The notes beneath the pieces are model-generated. The model worked only from the letters and a program-made list of their open reading frames with translations. It was not told where the DNA came from and searched no databases. This document shows positions 1 through 5,679 of a DNA stretch of 6,685 nt, piece by piece. Position 1 is the first letter of the stretch; every line of letters starts with the position of its first letter. The position numbers and the translations under genes were made by a program. The DNA comes from an uncultured Pyrinomonas sp. (GTDB lineage Bacteria; Acidobacteriota; Blastocatellia; Pyrinomonadales; Pyrinomonadaceae): NCBI GenBank assembly GCA_937135995.1, contig CAKZOF010000132.1, positions 1-6,685 of the forward strand. Reading direction: 5' to 3'.

Positions 1-1132
1 CACCGCCCATGATGAAATGGTGGCTGCCCCAAGCGTGATCCGTGCCGCCGCCGGCTGCCGGTTTGAGGGTGCGCCCGAAATCCGACAGGGTGAAGGTCGT
101 CACCGACGTGGCGACGCCGAGTTCCACGGTTGCCGCGTAGAAGGCGCGCATCGCTTGACCGAGCTGAGCGAGCAGACTAGCCTGCGTCGGCAACTGGTTA
201 TTGTGCGTGTCGAAGCCGCCGAGCGAGCAGAAGAAGATCTGGCGACGCGCCCCGAGCGCGCCGCGAGCGGCGATGATCTTGGCGACCTGTTGCAGTTGCT
301 TGCCGAGCGAGGTGGAAGGGAACTGCGTTTGCAGCGGCGCCGCGTTCGACAACGCTTGATTGAGCAGTTGGCTGTTGACGATGGCTTGTTCGGTCAACTC
401 GCTCGCCTTGCGGACCAGCTCCATCTCGGTGTCTACGCGAAGCAGTTGGCGCAGCGCTTCGAGGCGCGCTCTTTCCGATGGCGACGTGCCGAAGCCGCGA
501 AGCCCGAACGACGAGCCGGGCACGAGCGCGAGCGGGCGAGCTTGTGCCCCCGTGGCGAACAGGCTCGATCCGGCGACCGAGATCAGAATGGGAAACTGTT
601 CGTTGGCCCCCAGTCGATCGGCCAGCCTGCCGGCCCACCCGGTGCGGCTCGGCTGATCGGAGATCGACGCCTGCCACTGCGCTTGCTGATCGGAATGTGA
701 AAAGAGGCTGTCGGGACGTTGCGCGCCGCGCAGATATTGGTCGCGCGTGATGGGCTCGACCAGCGTCCCGACGTTGCACAGCACGGCTAGCTTGCGCTCG
801 CCCCACAGGTCGTGAATGTCGCGCAGCGACGGATGCAACCCGAAGCGCAGGCTCATGTTCGACGGCGTGATCGGCAGCAGATCGGCTTGCGGAATAGCGA
901 GCGTGCCGCGCACCGAAGCGTAGGTTTGGTATTCGGCCGTCTCCGCCGGAATGATGGTGTTGTTGCCGTCGTTGCCGCCGTAGAGGAAGATGCTGACCAG
1001 CGCGCGATAGTCGTTCGACTCTTGCGGCAAAAAGGCGCTGGCCCAACCGAGCCGGTGAAACCCTTCCATGAACGCCGCTGCACCGATGGCGTGTGCGATG
1101 CGTTTGATGAACTCTCGCCGCGAATGCAACAT
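1..1132 (-). CDS. DUF1501 family protein with Tat signal, partial (C-terminus beyond window)
   Basis: The reading frame is open for 377 codons from the ATG at 1132 to the left edge of the window, so the C-terminus is missing. Residues 4-10 read SRREFIK, a clear twin-arginine motif, followed by a hydrophobic stretch to about residue 33, so the protein is probably exported folded by the Tat system. DUF1501 hallmarks appear in order: SIFLYGGNDGNNTIIP near residues 47-62, GGFDTH at 305-310, LSDFGRT at 349-355 and GTDHAWGSHHF at 363-373. DUF1501 is distantly related to the alkaline phosphatase/sulfatase fold; the Asp and His residues in these motifs would be the metal-binding candidates (family knowledge plus inference). 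No enzymatic activity is established for the family. The gene lies 41 bases downstream of the DUF1800 gene on the same strand, the usual arrangement for this pair. The start is supported by a GAGGAG ribosome binding site 8 bases upstream. The family call is firm; the function is unknown. Confidence 0.93.
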   Translation of the reverse strand, partial: MLHSRREFIKRIAHAIGAAAFMEGFHRLGWASAFLPQESNDYRALVSIFLYGGNDGNNTIIPAETAEYQTYASVRGTLAIPQADLLPITPSNMSLRFGLHPSLRDIHDLWGERKLAVLCNVGTLVEPITRDQYLRGAQRPDSLFSHSDQQAQWQASISDQPSRTGWAGRLADRLGANEQFPILISVAGSSLFATGAQARPLALVPGSSFGLRGFGTSPSERARLEALRQLLRVDTEMELVRKASELTEQAIVNSQLLNQALSNAAPLQTQFPSTSLGKQLQQVAKIIAARGALGARRQIFFCSLGGFDTHNNQLPTQASLLAQLGQAMRAFYAATVELGVATSVTTFTLSDFGRTLKPAAGGGTDHAWGSHHFIMGG

Positions 1133-1140
1133 GTTCGTTT

Positions 1141-1146
1141 CTCCTC
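1141..1146 (-). promoter_or_regulatory. Ribosome binding site of the DUF1501 gene
   Basis: On the minus strand GAGGAG lies 8 bases before the ATG at 1132. It is the strongest Shine-Dalgarno match in the 41-base gap after the DUF1800 stop codon and fixes the start that includes the twin-arginine motif. Confidence 0.7.
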
Positions 1147-1173
1147 GTGCGGGGTTCGTTTCGCCTCTTTACG

Positions 1174-3282
1174 TCACTTCTGCACTTGGTATTGCGATGA
1201 CGATAGGACCAGATAGACGGCTGCTTGCGCGCGTTGCAACGGCTGCGACGCCGGAATGGAAGTCACCGCTTGCGTGATCACGGCGCGCATCTGCGGCGAC
1301 ATGGTGCCGTGAAGCAGCAGGTCGTCGAGCGCATTGATCAGGCGTTGCGGATCATCGGCCAAGGCCTGCCACGGAGCGAGGTCGATCTGCGCTCCCATGG
1401 AACCGGGCGGCGCGTTCGACGGCGGCGCGATGCGCCCGTAGACGATGGAGTTGACGAAATTGATGCGCGCAAAAGTCGTCGCCGTCGTCTGGATGCCGAA
1501 CTCGGGCCCGAGCAATTTGGTGCCGGGAACTTGGTAGTCCGGCGGGTAGTAGTTGAAGACCGAAGGCGCATAGAAGAGTCGCTGGCCCATCTGCGCGCCT
1601 TGCTCGGCGAGCCCCGTGCCGTCGCTAGTCGCGTTGAACGCGCGCAGCACGTTCAAGATCAAACGCACGGGTTCGCGCAGGTGCCCGTAGTCGGGCGCGT
1701 TCTTCACGTTGCCGCGCGCTTCTGGGTCGAGCAGGATGGCCGCGACCACGGCGCGCAGGTCGCCGCGCACGCCCGCCCCGTTGTTGTCGAACACGGCGGC
1801 GACGCGGCGCACATAAGCCGGACTCGGATTGCTCGTCACCAGATGTTGAATTAACCGCTGGGCGATGAACGGGCCGACGTTCGGGTGATTAAAGATAATG
1901 TCAAGCGCATCGTCCAGATCTTTTTCCGCCGATTGCCCAGCAGGAAGCACAATGTTGCCGAAGAGCGTTTTGGCATCTTTGTCGTGATTGCTCTCATACG
2001 GGACCATGGGCGCGAGGAAGTTGCGCGGGTTGTGCTTCTGCATGGGAGCGCCGGGCAGTGGCGCATAGGTCCATCCCGTGAAGACGCGCGCCAGCTCTTC
2101 AATGGTCTCTTGATCATAGGTCGGAATGGGCCGCCCGTCGGCGTCCAGTTGCAGCGTGCCATCGGGATTGAGGCGGTGCACGCCGATGGTGAATAGTTGC
2201 AGCAGTTCACGCGCGTAGTTCTCGTTCGGCGAGATGCCGCGACGCGGGTCGGGCTTGTCGTTGTTCACCATATCGAGGTAGCGACCCATGGCCGGGCTGA
2301 GCGTTACGTCGCGTAGCAGTTGCCGGAAGTTGCCGAACGCGTTGTGTTGAAGCATCTGCAGGTAGGGCGACATCGCGTGCGATTGCGAGATCTCCAGTCC
2401 CGAGACGACGAAGATTTGACTGAGGGCGAAAGCCACGCGCTGGCGCAACTGGTCCTGCCCGTTGAGCGCGTTCTGGAAAAAGCGCACCTGCAAGGGGAAA
2501 AGCGTGTAGTTGTCGCGTATGTAATCGGGCGAAGCATCCTGCGGCGGCATCGGCGGCACGGCTGGAAGATCCGGATAAGTGGAGATGGGGGCATTGAACT
2601 GTTCTTCCAGAAAGGCGCGAATGCCGATGCGCTGCACGCGCTCGATGAGCGCCGGCGTCGGGCCCCACGTTGCCTGTTCGAGAAAGCGGATGGCGTCGGC
2701 GCGTGAGGCCGGCCCGGCATAAGTGGGCGGCGTCGGCGTGGGCGTCGGCGCGGGCGGCGAAGGCGGGGCCGGATTGGGGCGCGCGCCGGGGTCATCGGGC
2801 GGGCCGCCGCCAGCGCGGCCGATGGCGACGCGGACGCGGTTGCTCGCTTCGCCGTGAATGTAGAGGCGCATTAGCACGTCGCCGACTTCGCCCAGCTCGT
2901 CGGGCAATCGGATGGTTACCGCCTTCATCCACTCGAATCCGGGGACCGGGCGCACGTCCTCGACCTTGAGGGCGTAGATCCTTCCCGCGCTGTCTTGCGC
3001 ATCGGCGGCCACAGCGCGCGCGTCCTCGTCCGGGAGCAACTCGAGCCCCATGGCGAAGAGCATGATGCGCGTTCGGTCATCCGCACCGAACCTGACGGGT
3101 TGCACGAGTGGAAAAGGATCGCGACGCCACGTGACGACGTCGAGCGCAATGGCGCGCGTCGAATTGGCTTCCGTCAGCAAGATCGGACCCGCAGCGGCAC
3201 CAACCTCGCCGCGAAAGGCAAAAAGGAGCGCGCTCCAGACGGCGACGGAGATCGCAAGCTTGGCGAAATTCGATCGCGCCAT
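1174..3282 (-). CDS. Exported DUF1800 domain protein with N-terminal Ig-like acidobacterial domain
   Basis: The protein is 702 aa from the chosen ATG. Residues 1-31 form a signal peptide: a short basic start (MARSNFAK), a hydrophobic core, then small residues (GAAAG). Residues about 35-158 form a beta-rich domain (NSTRAIALD, RTRIMLFAMGLELL, VTIRLPDELGEVGDV) that I recall from many exported Blastocatellia proteins. A Pro/Thr-rich linker covers about 160-190. The DUF1800 region fills the rest: FLEQATWGPT near 201-210, QRVAFALSQIFV near 281-292, the hallmark NENYARELLQLFTIG at 353-367, ARVFTGWTY near 398-406, LREPVRLILNVLRAF near 535-549 and LFYAPSVFNYYPPDY near 569-583. DUF1800 has no established biochemical role; it usually sits beside DUF1501, as here, and the two are presumed to work together outside the cytoplasm (inference). 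The frame stays open upstream to 3534, but those 84 extra residues are not DUF1800-like and would bury the signal peptide, so I reject that longer start. AAAGGA sits 10 bases before the chosen ATG. Confidence 0.93.
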   Translation of the reverse strand: MARSNFAKLAISVAVWSALLFAFRGEVGAAAGPILLTEANSTRAIALDVVTWRRDPFPLVQPVRFGADDRTRIMLFAMGLELLPDEDARAVAADAQDSAGRIYALKVEDVRPVPGFEWMKAVTIRLPDELGEVGDVLMRLYIHGEASNRVRVAIGRAGGGPPDDPGARPNPAPPSPPAPTPTPTPPTYAGPASRADAIRFLEQATWGPTPALIERVQRIGIRAFLEEQFNAPISTYPDLPAVPPMPPQDASPDYIRDNYTLFPLQVRFFQNALNGQDQLRQRVAFALSQIFVVSGLEISQSHAMSPYLQMLQHNAFGNFRQLLRDVTLSPAMGRYLDMVNNDKPDPRRGISPNENYARELLQLFTIGVHRLNPDGTLQLDADGRPIPTYDQETIEELARVFTGWTYAPLPGAPMQKHNPRNFLAPMVPYESNHDKDAKTLFGNIVLPAGQSAEKDLDDALDIIFNHPNVGPFIAQRLIQHLVTSNPSPAYVRRVAAVFDNNGAGVRGDLRAVVAAILLDPEARGNVKNAPDYGHLREPVRLILNVLRAFNATSDGTGLAEQGAQMGQRLFYAPSVFNYYPPDYQVPGTKLLGPEFGIQTTATTFARINFVNSIVYGRIAPPSNAPPGSMGAQIDLAPWQALADDPQRLINALDDLLLHGTMSPQMRAVITQAVTSIPASQPLQRAQAAVYLVLSSSQYQVQK

Positions 3283-3411
3283 GATCCTGTGGTCCTTTCC
3301 ATCTACCGACGCTTCGCCTTCCCGCACGGCGGACCGCGAAACGAAGCGGGTGATTTGAAAAGCGCCCTTGTCCGGGTGAGGCAGGTCGTCTTTGCCGGGG
3401 CAGTGGCGGGA

Positions 3412-3440
3412 AATGTAGCACAACTCGTTGCTCTTGGGAA
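3412..3440 (-). promoter_or_regulatory. Candidate sigma-70 type promoter for the DUF1800-DUF1501 operon
   Basis: On the minus strand TTCCCA (3440-3435, 4 of 6 matches to the -35 consensus) is followed after 17 bases by TACATT (3417-3412, 4 of 6 to the -10). A TG dinucleotide one base before the -10 makes it an extended -10 element. It would give a leader of roughly 120 bases before the DUF1800 start at 3282. It was found by eye only, and such matches arise by chance. Confidence 0.3.
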
Positions 3441-3557
3441 CGGTCTTTTTGACAGAGACCCGTCGGTCGTCACCCGGCCGGAAGCGCGCGTCTCCCGACG
3501 GCGAACCGAGTTTGCGCCCGCCGCGCACGATCAAAGCCGTAGGCGTTGAGTTCCACA

Positions 3558-3578
3558 GCCCGGCGGCCGACGCCGGGC
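3558..3578 (-). terminator. GC-rich hairpin after the 118-aa gene, possible terminator
   Basis: A perfect 8-base inverted repeat, GCCCGGCG and CGCCGGGC with a 5-base loop, lies 40 bases beyond the stop codon of the 118-aa gene. Its position fits a transcript end between that gene and the DUF1800 operon. On the minus strand no T-run follows, so it is not a canonical intrinsic terminator. It could act with Rho, stabilise the 3' end, or be incidental in GC-rich DNA. Confidence 0.4.
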
Positions 3579-3618
3579 CTCTCTTTCAGCGCGCGTGATC
3601 GAGAAGCTTCGGCGTCTT

Positions 3619-3975
3619 TCAACGCAAGCCGAGGAGCAAAAGCACGGAACGGTCGGCGACTGGGCCGCCCTGCGCTTGCCAGCGGCGATAGGCTGCCAGT
3701 TCGTGCTCGGCAACGGGACGGTTGCCGAGTCGCGCGGCGGGCGTCTTGCTGAGTGCGCGATCGGTCAGGGCAAGATGCGCGGCACGCACCGAAAGCTGCT
3801 CCGGTTGCTGGAGCGCCGCTTCCGCCGACTCGACGTCGGGAAAGAAGTCCTCATAGGCCATGATGTGCCAGACGATGCCTTCTTCGCGCTCTTCCACGGC
3901 AAGCACGCGCAACAGCGCGAACGCGCTTTCGAGTTGAAAGATAAGATCATCGCCTGGAGCGTATGGGAGCGGCAT
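3619..3975 (-). CDS. Small conserved-looking hypothetical protein, 118 aa
   Basis: I do not recognise a named family. The 118-aa protein is acidic and cytoplasmic in character, with no signal peptide or membrane segment. Its first half (MPLPYAPGDDLIFQLESA, then LLRVLAVEE, then GIVWHIMAYEDFFPDVESAEAAL) reads like a compact beta-rich fold built around a GDDLIFQLE strand and a VWHIMAYEDFFPD strand. The second half contains TPAARLGNRPVAEHELAAYRRWQAQGG and ends in a hydrophobic LLLLGLR. I take it as a real gene because the composition is balanced and protein-like, unlike the Arg-rich shadow frames around it. The start is well bounded: an in-frame stop lies 9 bases upstream of the ATG (3985-3987). 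The ribosome binding site is weak (AAAGGG, 13 bases upstream). It stands alone, with over 330 bases on each side, so context gives no functional hint. Confidence 0.75.
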   Translation of the reverse strand: MPLPYAPGDDLIFQLESAFALLRVLAVEEREEGIVWHIMAYEDFFPDVESAEAALQQPEQLSVRAAHLALTDRALSKTPAARLGNRPVAEHELAAYRRWQAQGGPVADRSVLLLLGLR

Positions 3976-4089
3976 GGATTGACTTCAACCCTTTCTGAAA
4001 AATTAATTGCGCTCTCAAGCTTAACACGAAGCGCCGCGCGCCAGTTAGCTTGCGCCGCCGAGCCGCGGTCTGGCTGCCCGGTCAAAAGA

Positions 4090-4101
4090 TGGTCCACACC
4101 A
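4090..4101. promoter_or_regulatory. TGGT-N4-ACCA palindrome, NagR/DasR-operator-like
   Basis: The sequence TGGTCCACACCA has perfect TGGT and ACCA half-sites separated by 4 bases, the geometry of the NagR/DasR-type operator core TGGTCTAGACCA. An outer A-T pair extends the arms to 5 bases (4089-4102). It lies about 115 bases upstream of the 118-aa gene start. By eye it is the only exact TGGT-N4-ACCA in the window, but one such match in 6.7 kb is not highly improbable. Confidence 0.3.
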
Positions 4102-4137
4102 TGCGCGCAGTGAAAATAGGTAATATCGTTTGTTGCG
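4101..4137. repeat. Imperfect direct repeat, copy 1
   Basis: This copy begins with ATGCGCGCAGTGAA and ends with GTTTGTTGCG. Both ends are identical in the second copy 72-73 bases downstream, while the middle differs. It is noncoding as far as I can judge, and the element is not one I recognise. Confidence 0.6.
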
Positions 4138-4172
4138 AAAGCGCCATCGCGGATCGGCGCGCGTTCTCTGTA

Positions 4173-4210
4173 ATGCGCGCAGTGAACACAGACTATGACT
4201 GTTTGTTGCG
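4173..4210. repeat. Imperfect direct repeat, copy 2
   Basis: This second copy shares ATGCGCGCAGTGAA at its start and GTTTGTTGCG at its end with copy 1, with one extra base in the middle. A possible degenerate third partial copy, GCACGCGGCGAACACAG (4234-4250), matches 14 of 17 positions of 4175-4191. The middle of this copy can also pair weakly (ACAG with CTGT around ACTATGA). Confidence 0.6.
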
Positions 4211-4500
4211 GGCGAGAAAATCAATTCGCGCCAGCACGCGGCGAACACAGGTCCGGAAGCGGGCCATTGCGAGCGCCGTCACGCACATTTTTCGTGCGCG
4301 CGATGAGCGGTCGGGCGACCAGCGTTGGCGGTTGAAGAGGCGCGAGTGCCCCGTGTCCAGCCAAAGTAGATGCAGCGCCGCTCGGCAGACGCTTCGTGCG
4401 CGCGGGCGGGCATCTGCCTTGCTGCCGCTCGACTTTCAACGCCGGACCGGGGCGGGCTGTTTCGCGCCGAACCGCGCTCGTTGTTTGTCTAGTGCGCAAG

Positions 4501-5541
4501 TCACAACGTGCGCGTCACTTTCGAGAGCGAGCGCGGCTTGTCCGGGTCGAGTCCTTTCGCGTCGGCCAGCAGTGCGGCGAAGAGTTGACCCGGCACGATG
4601 TACGGGATCGGCGCGAGGAATTCATCGATCTCCGGCGGCATGCACAGCGCGCGCGTGCCAAGCTCCGCCGCTCGTTTGCTCGCCGTGATGGCGAGCGCGT
4701 CGGCGCGAAGTTCGCGTAAGCGTTCCATCAAGCTGACGACGCCGGGGAGCGTCACGCCCGGCGGTGCAAAGAGGATGATCGGGAAATGGCGCTCGACGAT
4801 GGCCAGCGGCCCGTGAAAGAAGTCCGCCGACGAGAAGCGTTCGGCGACGACGTAGCACGTCTCCATCAGCTTGAGCGCGAGTTCGTAGGCATTGGCATAG
4901 CTCAAACCGCGACCAACGACGACGCAGTTCTCCATGAAGACGTAGCGCGCGACGAGTTCTTCAACCTGTGGGCGAAGATCGAGCGCGGTGGCGACGTAAT
5001 CGGGGATGCGCTCGAAATCGAGACGATCGTTCGAGCGATCGGCGAGCGCTTCGGCCAGCATGTAGAAGAGCATCATCTGCCCCGTGTAGGTTTTGGTCGC
5101 CGCCACCGATTGCTCGCGTCCGCCGTGCATGAGAAGCGTTTCATCAACGATGCGCGTCATGCTCGATGTCGGCTCGTTCGTGATGCCGATCGTAAAGGCG
5201 CCGCACTCGCGCGCACGTGCGAGCACGAAATTGACATCCTCGCCCTCGCCCGATTGCGACACGCCGATGACAAGCGCGCGGTCCAGCTTGAGGCGCGCGT
5301 CATAGAGCGTGTAGACGGACGGTGCCGACAGCGAAACCGGAATACCGGTGCGGATTTCGATCAAGTAACGGCCGAACAGCGCCGCGTTGTCGGAACTGCC
5401 GCGCGCGACCATGACGATCAGATCTATCTCGCGTTTGCGCAAAAGGTGCTGGCCGAGGCGTACGACCTTGGCGCGTTCTTCGCGGATCGTGTCGGCGAGC
5501 GCGCGCGGTTGCTCCGCAATCTCTTGCAACATCAACGACAC
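4501..5541 (-). CDS. Double-SIS sugar-phosphate protein (GlmS isomerase-like / NagB-II/AgaS-like)
   Basis: This 346-aa protein has two SIS domains (about 28-165 and 195-330) and lacks the N-terminal glutaminase domain of GlmS. Visible motifs are ARGSS (46-50), SQSGEGED (95-102, the phosphosugar-binding SQSGE loop), QSVAATKTYTGQ (144-155), ELALKLMETCYVVAE (220-234), FFHGPLA (241-247) and a C-terminal LSKVT (339-343). These line up with the GlmS isomerase motifs ALKLKE, KHGP and the C-terminal lysine loop, so substrate binding and catalysis look intact. Proteins of this architecture act on aldose/ketose amino-sugar phosphates, for example NagB-II deaminating glucosamine 6-phosphate; without a glutaminase partner, a cytoplasmic catabolic deaminase or isomerase is more likely than synthesis (inference). 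It is divergent from the GntR/UTRA regulator. The start is GTG at 5541, because an in-frame TGA lies just upstream (5553-5551); an ATG at 5532 is the alternative. The exact substrate cannot be read from sequence. Confidence 0.9.
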   Translation of the reverse strand: MSLMLQEIAEQPRALADTIREERAKVVRLGQHLLRKREIDLIVMVARGSSDNAALFGRYLIEIRTGIPVSLSAPSVYTLYDARLKLDRALVIGVSQSGEGEDVNFVLARARECGAFTIGITNEPTSSMTRIVDETLLMHGGREQSVAATKTYTGQMMLFYMLAEALADRSNDRLDFERIPDYVATALDLRPQVEELVARYVFMENCVVVGRGLSYANAYELALKLMETCYVVAERFSSADFFHGPLAIVERHFPIILFAPPGVTLPGVVSLMERLRELRADALAITASKRAAELGTRALCMPPEIDEFLAPIPYIVPGQLFAALLADAKGLDPDKPRSLSKVTRTL

Positions 5542-5553
5542 TGAAATTCTTCA

Positions 5554-5560
5554 CTCCTTT
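5554..5560 (-). promoter_or_regulatory. Ribosome binding site of the SIS gene
   Basis: On the minus strand AAAGGAG lies 12 bases before the GTG at 5541 and 21 bases before the ATG at 5532. The spacing is slightly long but favours the GTG start over the internal ATG. Confidence 0.55.
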
Positions 5561-5600
5561 CCACTCGCAGTTCGCCCACGCCGGGCACGCCCGAAACGCG

Positions 5601-5630
5601 TTGACAGCCCGCGCCCGACGTGGTAATGAT
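5601..5630 (+). promoter_or_regulatory. Alternative upstream promoter of the GntR gene
   Basis: A perfect TTGACA (5601-5606) is followed after 18 bases by AATGAT (5625-5630, 4 of 6 to the -10 consensus). Transcription would start near 5637, just before the operator-like dyad, so a bound repressor would block it as a roadblock. The -10 match is weak, so this competes with the downstream extended -10 element. Confidence 0.3.
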
Positions 5631-5644
5631 CAAAGCTCGCGAGG

Positions 5645-5653
5645 TGGTATAGT
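5645..5653 (+). promoter_or_regulatory. Extended -10 promoter element of the GntR gene
   Basis: TGGTATAGT combines the TGn extension with TATAGT, which matches 5 of 6 positions of the -10 consensus. No good -35 lies 17 bases upstream. Transcription would begin near 5660, giving a leader of about 20 bases that still includes the AGGG ribosome binding site. It lies inside the predicted operator. Confidence 0.4.
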
Positions 5654-5663
5654 CCGCTATCCA
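5645..5663. promoter_or_regulatory. Candidate operator for the GntR/UTRA regulator
   Basis: The dyad TGGTATAG-TCCG-CTATCCA has arms that pair as TGG.ATAG with CTAT.CCA, with one bulged T. Its left part, TGGTATAGTCCG, matches 9 of 12 positions of the NagR/DasR core TGGTCTAGACCA, and GTATAGTC matches 7 of 8 positions of the HutC-type consensus GTMTAKAC. It sits 17 bases before the regulator's start codon and covers the predicted -10 elements of both divergent promoters. That fits autorepression plus repression of the SIS gene (inference). Confidence 0.45.
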
Positions 5664-5674
5664 ACTCAGGGCAA
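5646..5674 (-). promoter_or_regulatory. Candidate promoter of the SIS gene
   Basis: On the minus strand TTGCCC (5674-5669, 4 of 6 to the -35) and TATACC (5651-5646, 4 of 6 to the -10) are separated by exactly 17 bases. The -10 shares its TATA with the plus-strand element, so the two promoters overlap face to face. The leader to the GTG start would be about 98 bases. Confidence 0.35.
5668..5671 (+). promoter_or_regulatory. Ribosome binding site of the GntR gene
   Basis: AGGG lies 8 bases before the ATG at 5680. The spacing is near ideal and supports this start, which also places the winged-helix domain at the expected distance from the N-terminus. Confidence 0.5.
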
Positions 5675-5679
5675 GAGTA

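Larger units (their letters stand above)
3283..3618. other. Intergenic leader region upstream of the DUF1800-DUF1501 operon
   Basis: These 336 bases separate the 118-aa gene from the DUF1800 gene; both are on the minus strand. I see no convincing gene here. The DUF1800 frame is open across much of it, but that is expected in GC-rich DNA and its translation has no recognisable character. It contains a GC-rich hairpin near the end of the preceding gene and a possible promoter about 130 bases before the DUF1800 start, each listed separately. I recognise no riboswitch. Confidence 0.6.
3976..4500. other. Long intergenic region with repeats, no convincing gene
   Basis: These 525 bases lie between the SIS gene and the 118-aa gene, both on the minus strand. 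The part next to the 118-aa gene (about 3985-4030) is AT-richer than its surroundings (for example AATTAATT near 4001-4008), as expected for a promoter region, but I find no good -35/-10 pair. The middle holds an imperfect direct repeat and a TGGT-N4-ACCA palindrome. From about 4211 to 4500 the DNA is GC-rich and featureless. Open frames on both strands translate to Arg-, Ser- and Ala-rich sequences without recognisable domains. I see no strong terminator after the SIS gene. Confidence 0.55.

Noticed and set aside
198..1046. Minus-strand open frame of 282 codons within the DUF1501 gene
   Set aside because: It is a shifted frame of the DUF1501 gene. The DUF1501 frame carries the Tat signal and all family motifs in order, without interruption.
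3283..3534. 84-residue N-terminal extension of the DUF1800 protein from the start at 3534
   Set aside because: The extension has no recognisable character, would place the clear signal peptide in the interior, and covers the likely promoter. The ATG at 3282 has a ribosome binding site and gives a normal exported protein.
4101..4250. Degenerate CRISPR array
   Set aside because: There are only two or three imperfect copies with internal divergence and unequal spacing, and no cas gene is nearby.
4221..4499. Minus-strand open frame of 92 codons just after the SIS gene
   Set aside because: It begins at TTG without a ribosome binding site, is Arg/Pro/Ala-rich and contains no recognisable motif. 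It is typical of a chance open frame in GC-rich DNA.
4050..4688. Plus-strand open frame of 212 codons across the intergenic gap
   Set aside because: Its translation is rich in Arg, Ser and Ala without a domain, and its last 190 bases are antisense to the well-supported SIS gene. The in-frame 72-base repeat gives a repeated MRAV, but nothing else suggests coding.
5583..5595. CGGGC-AC-GCCCG inverted repeat between the SIS and GntR genes
   Set aside because: The spacer is only two bases, too short for an RNA hairpin loop, and it does not resemble GntR-family operators. Such GC palindromes are frequent in this composition.
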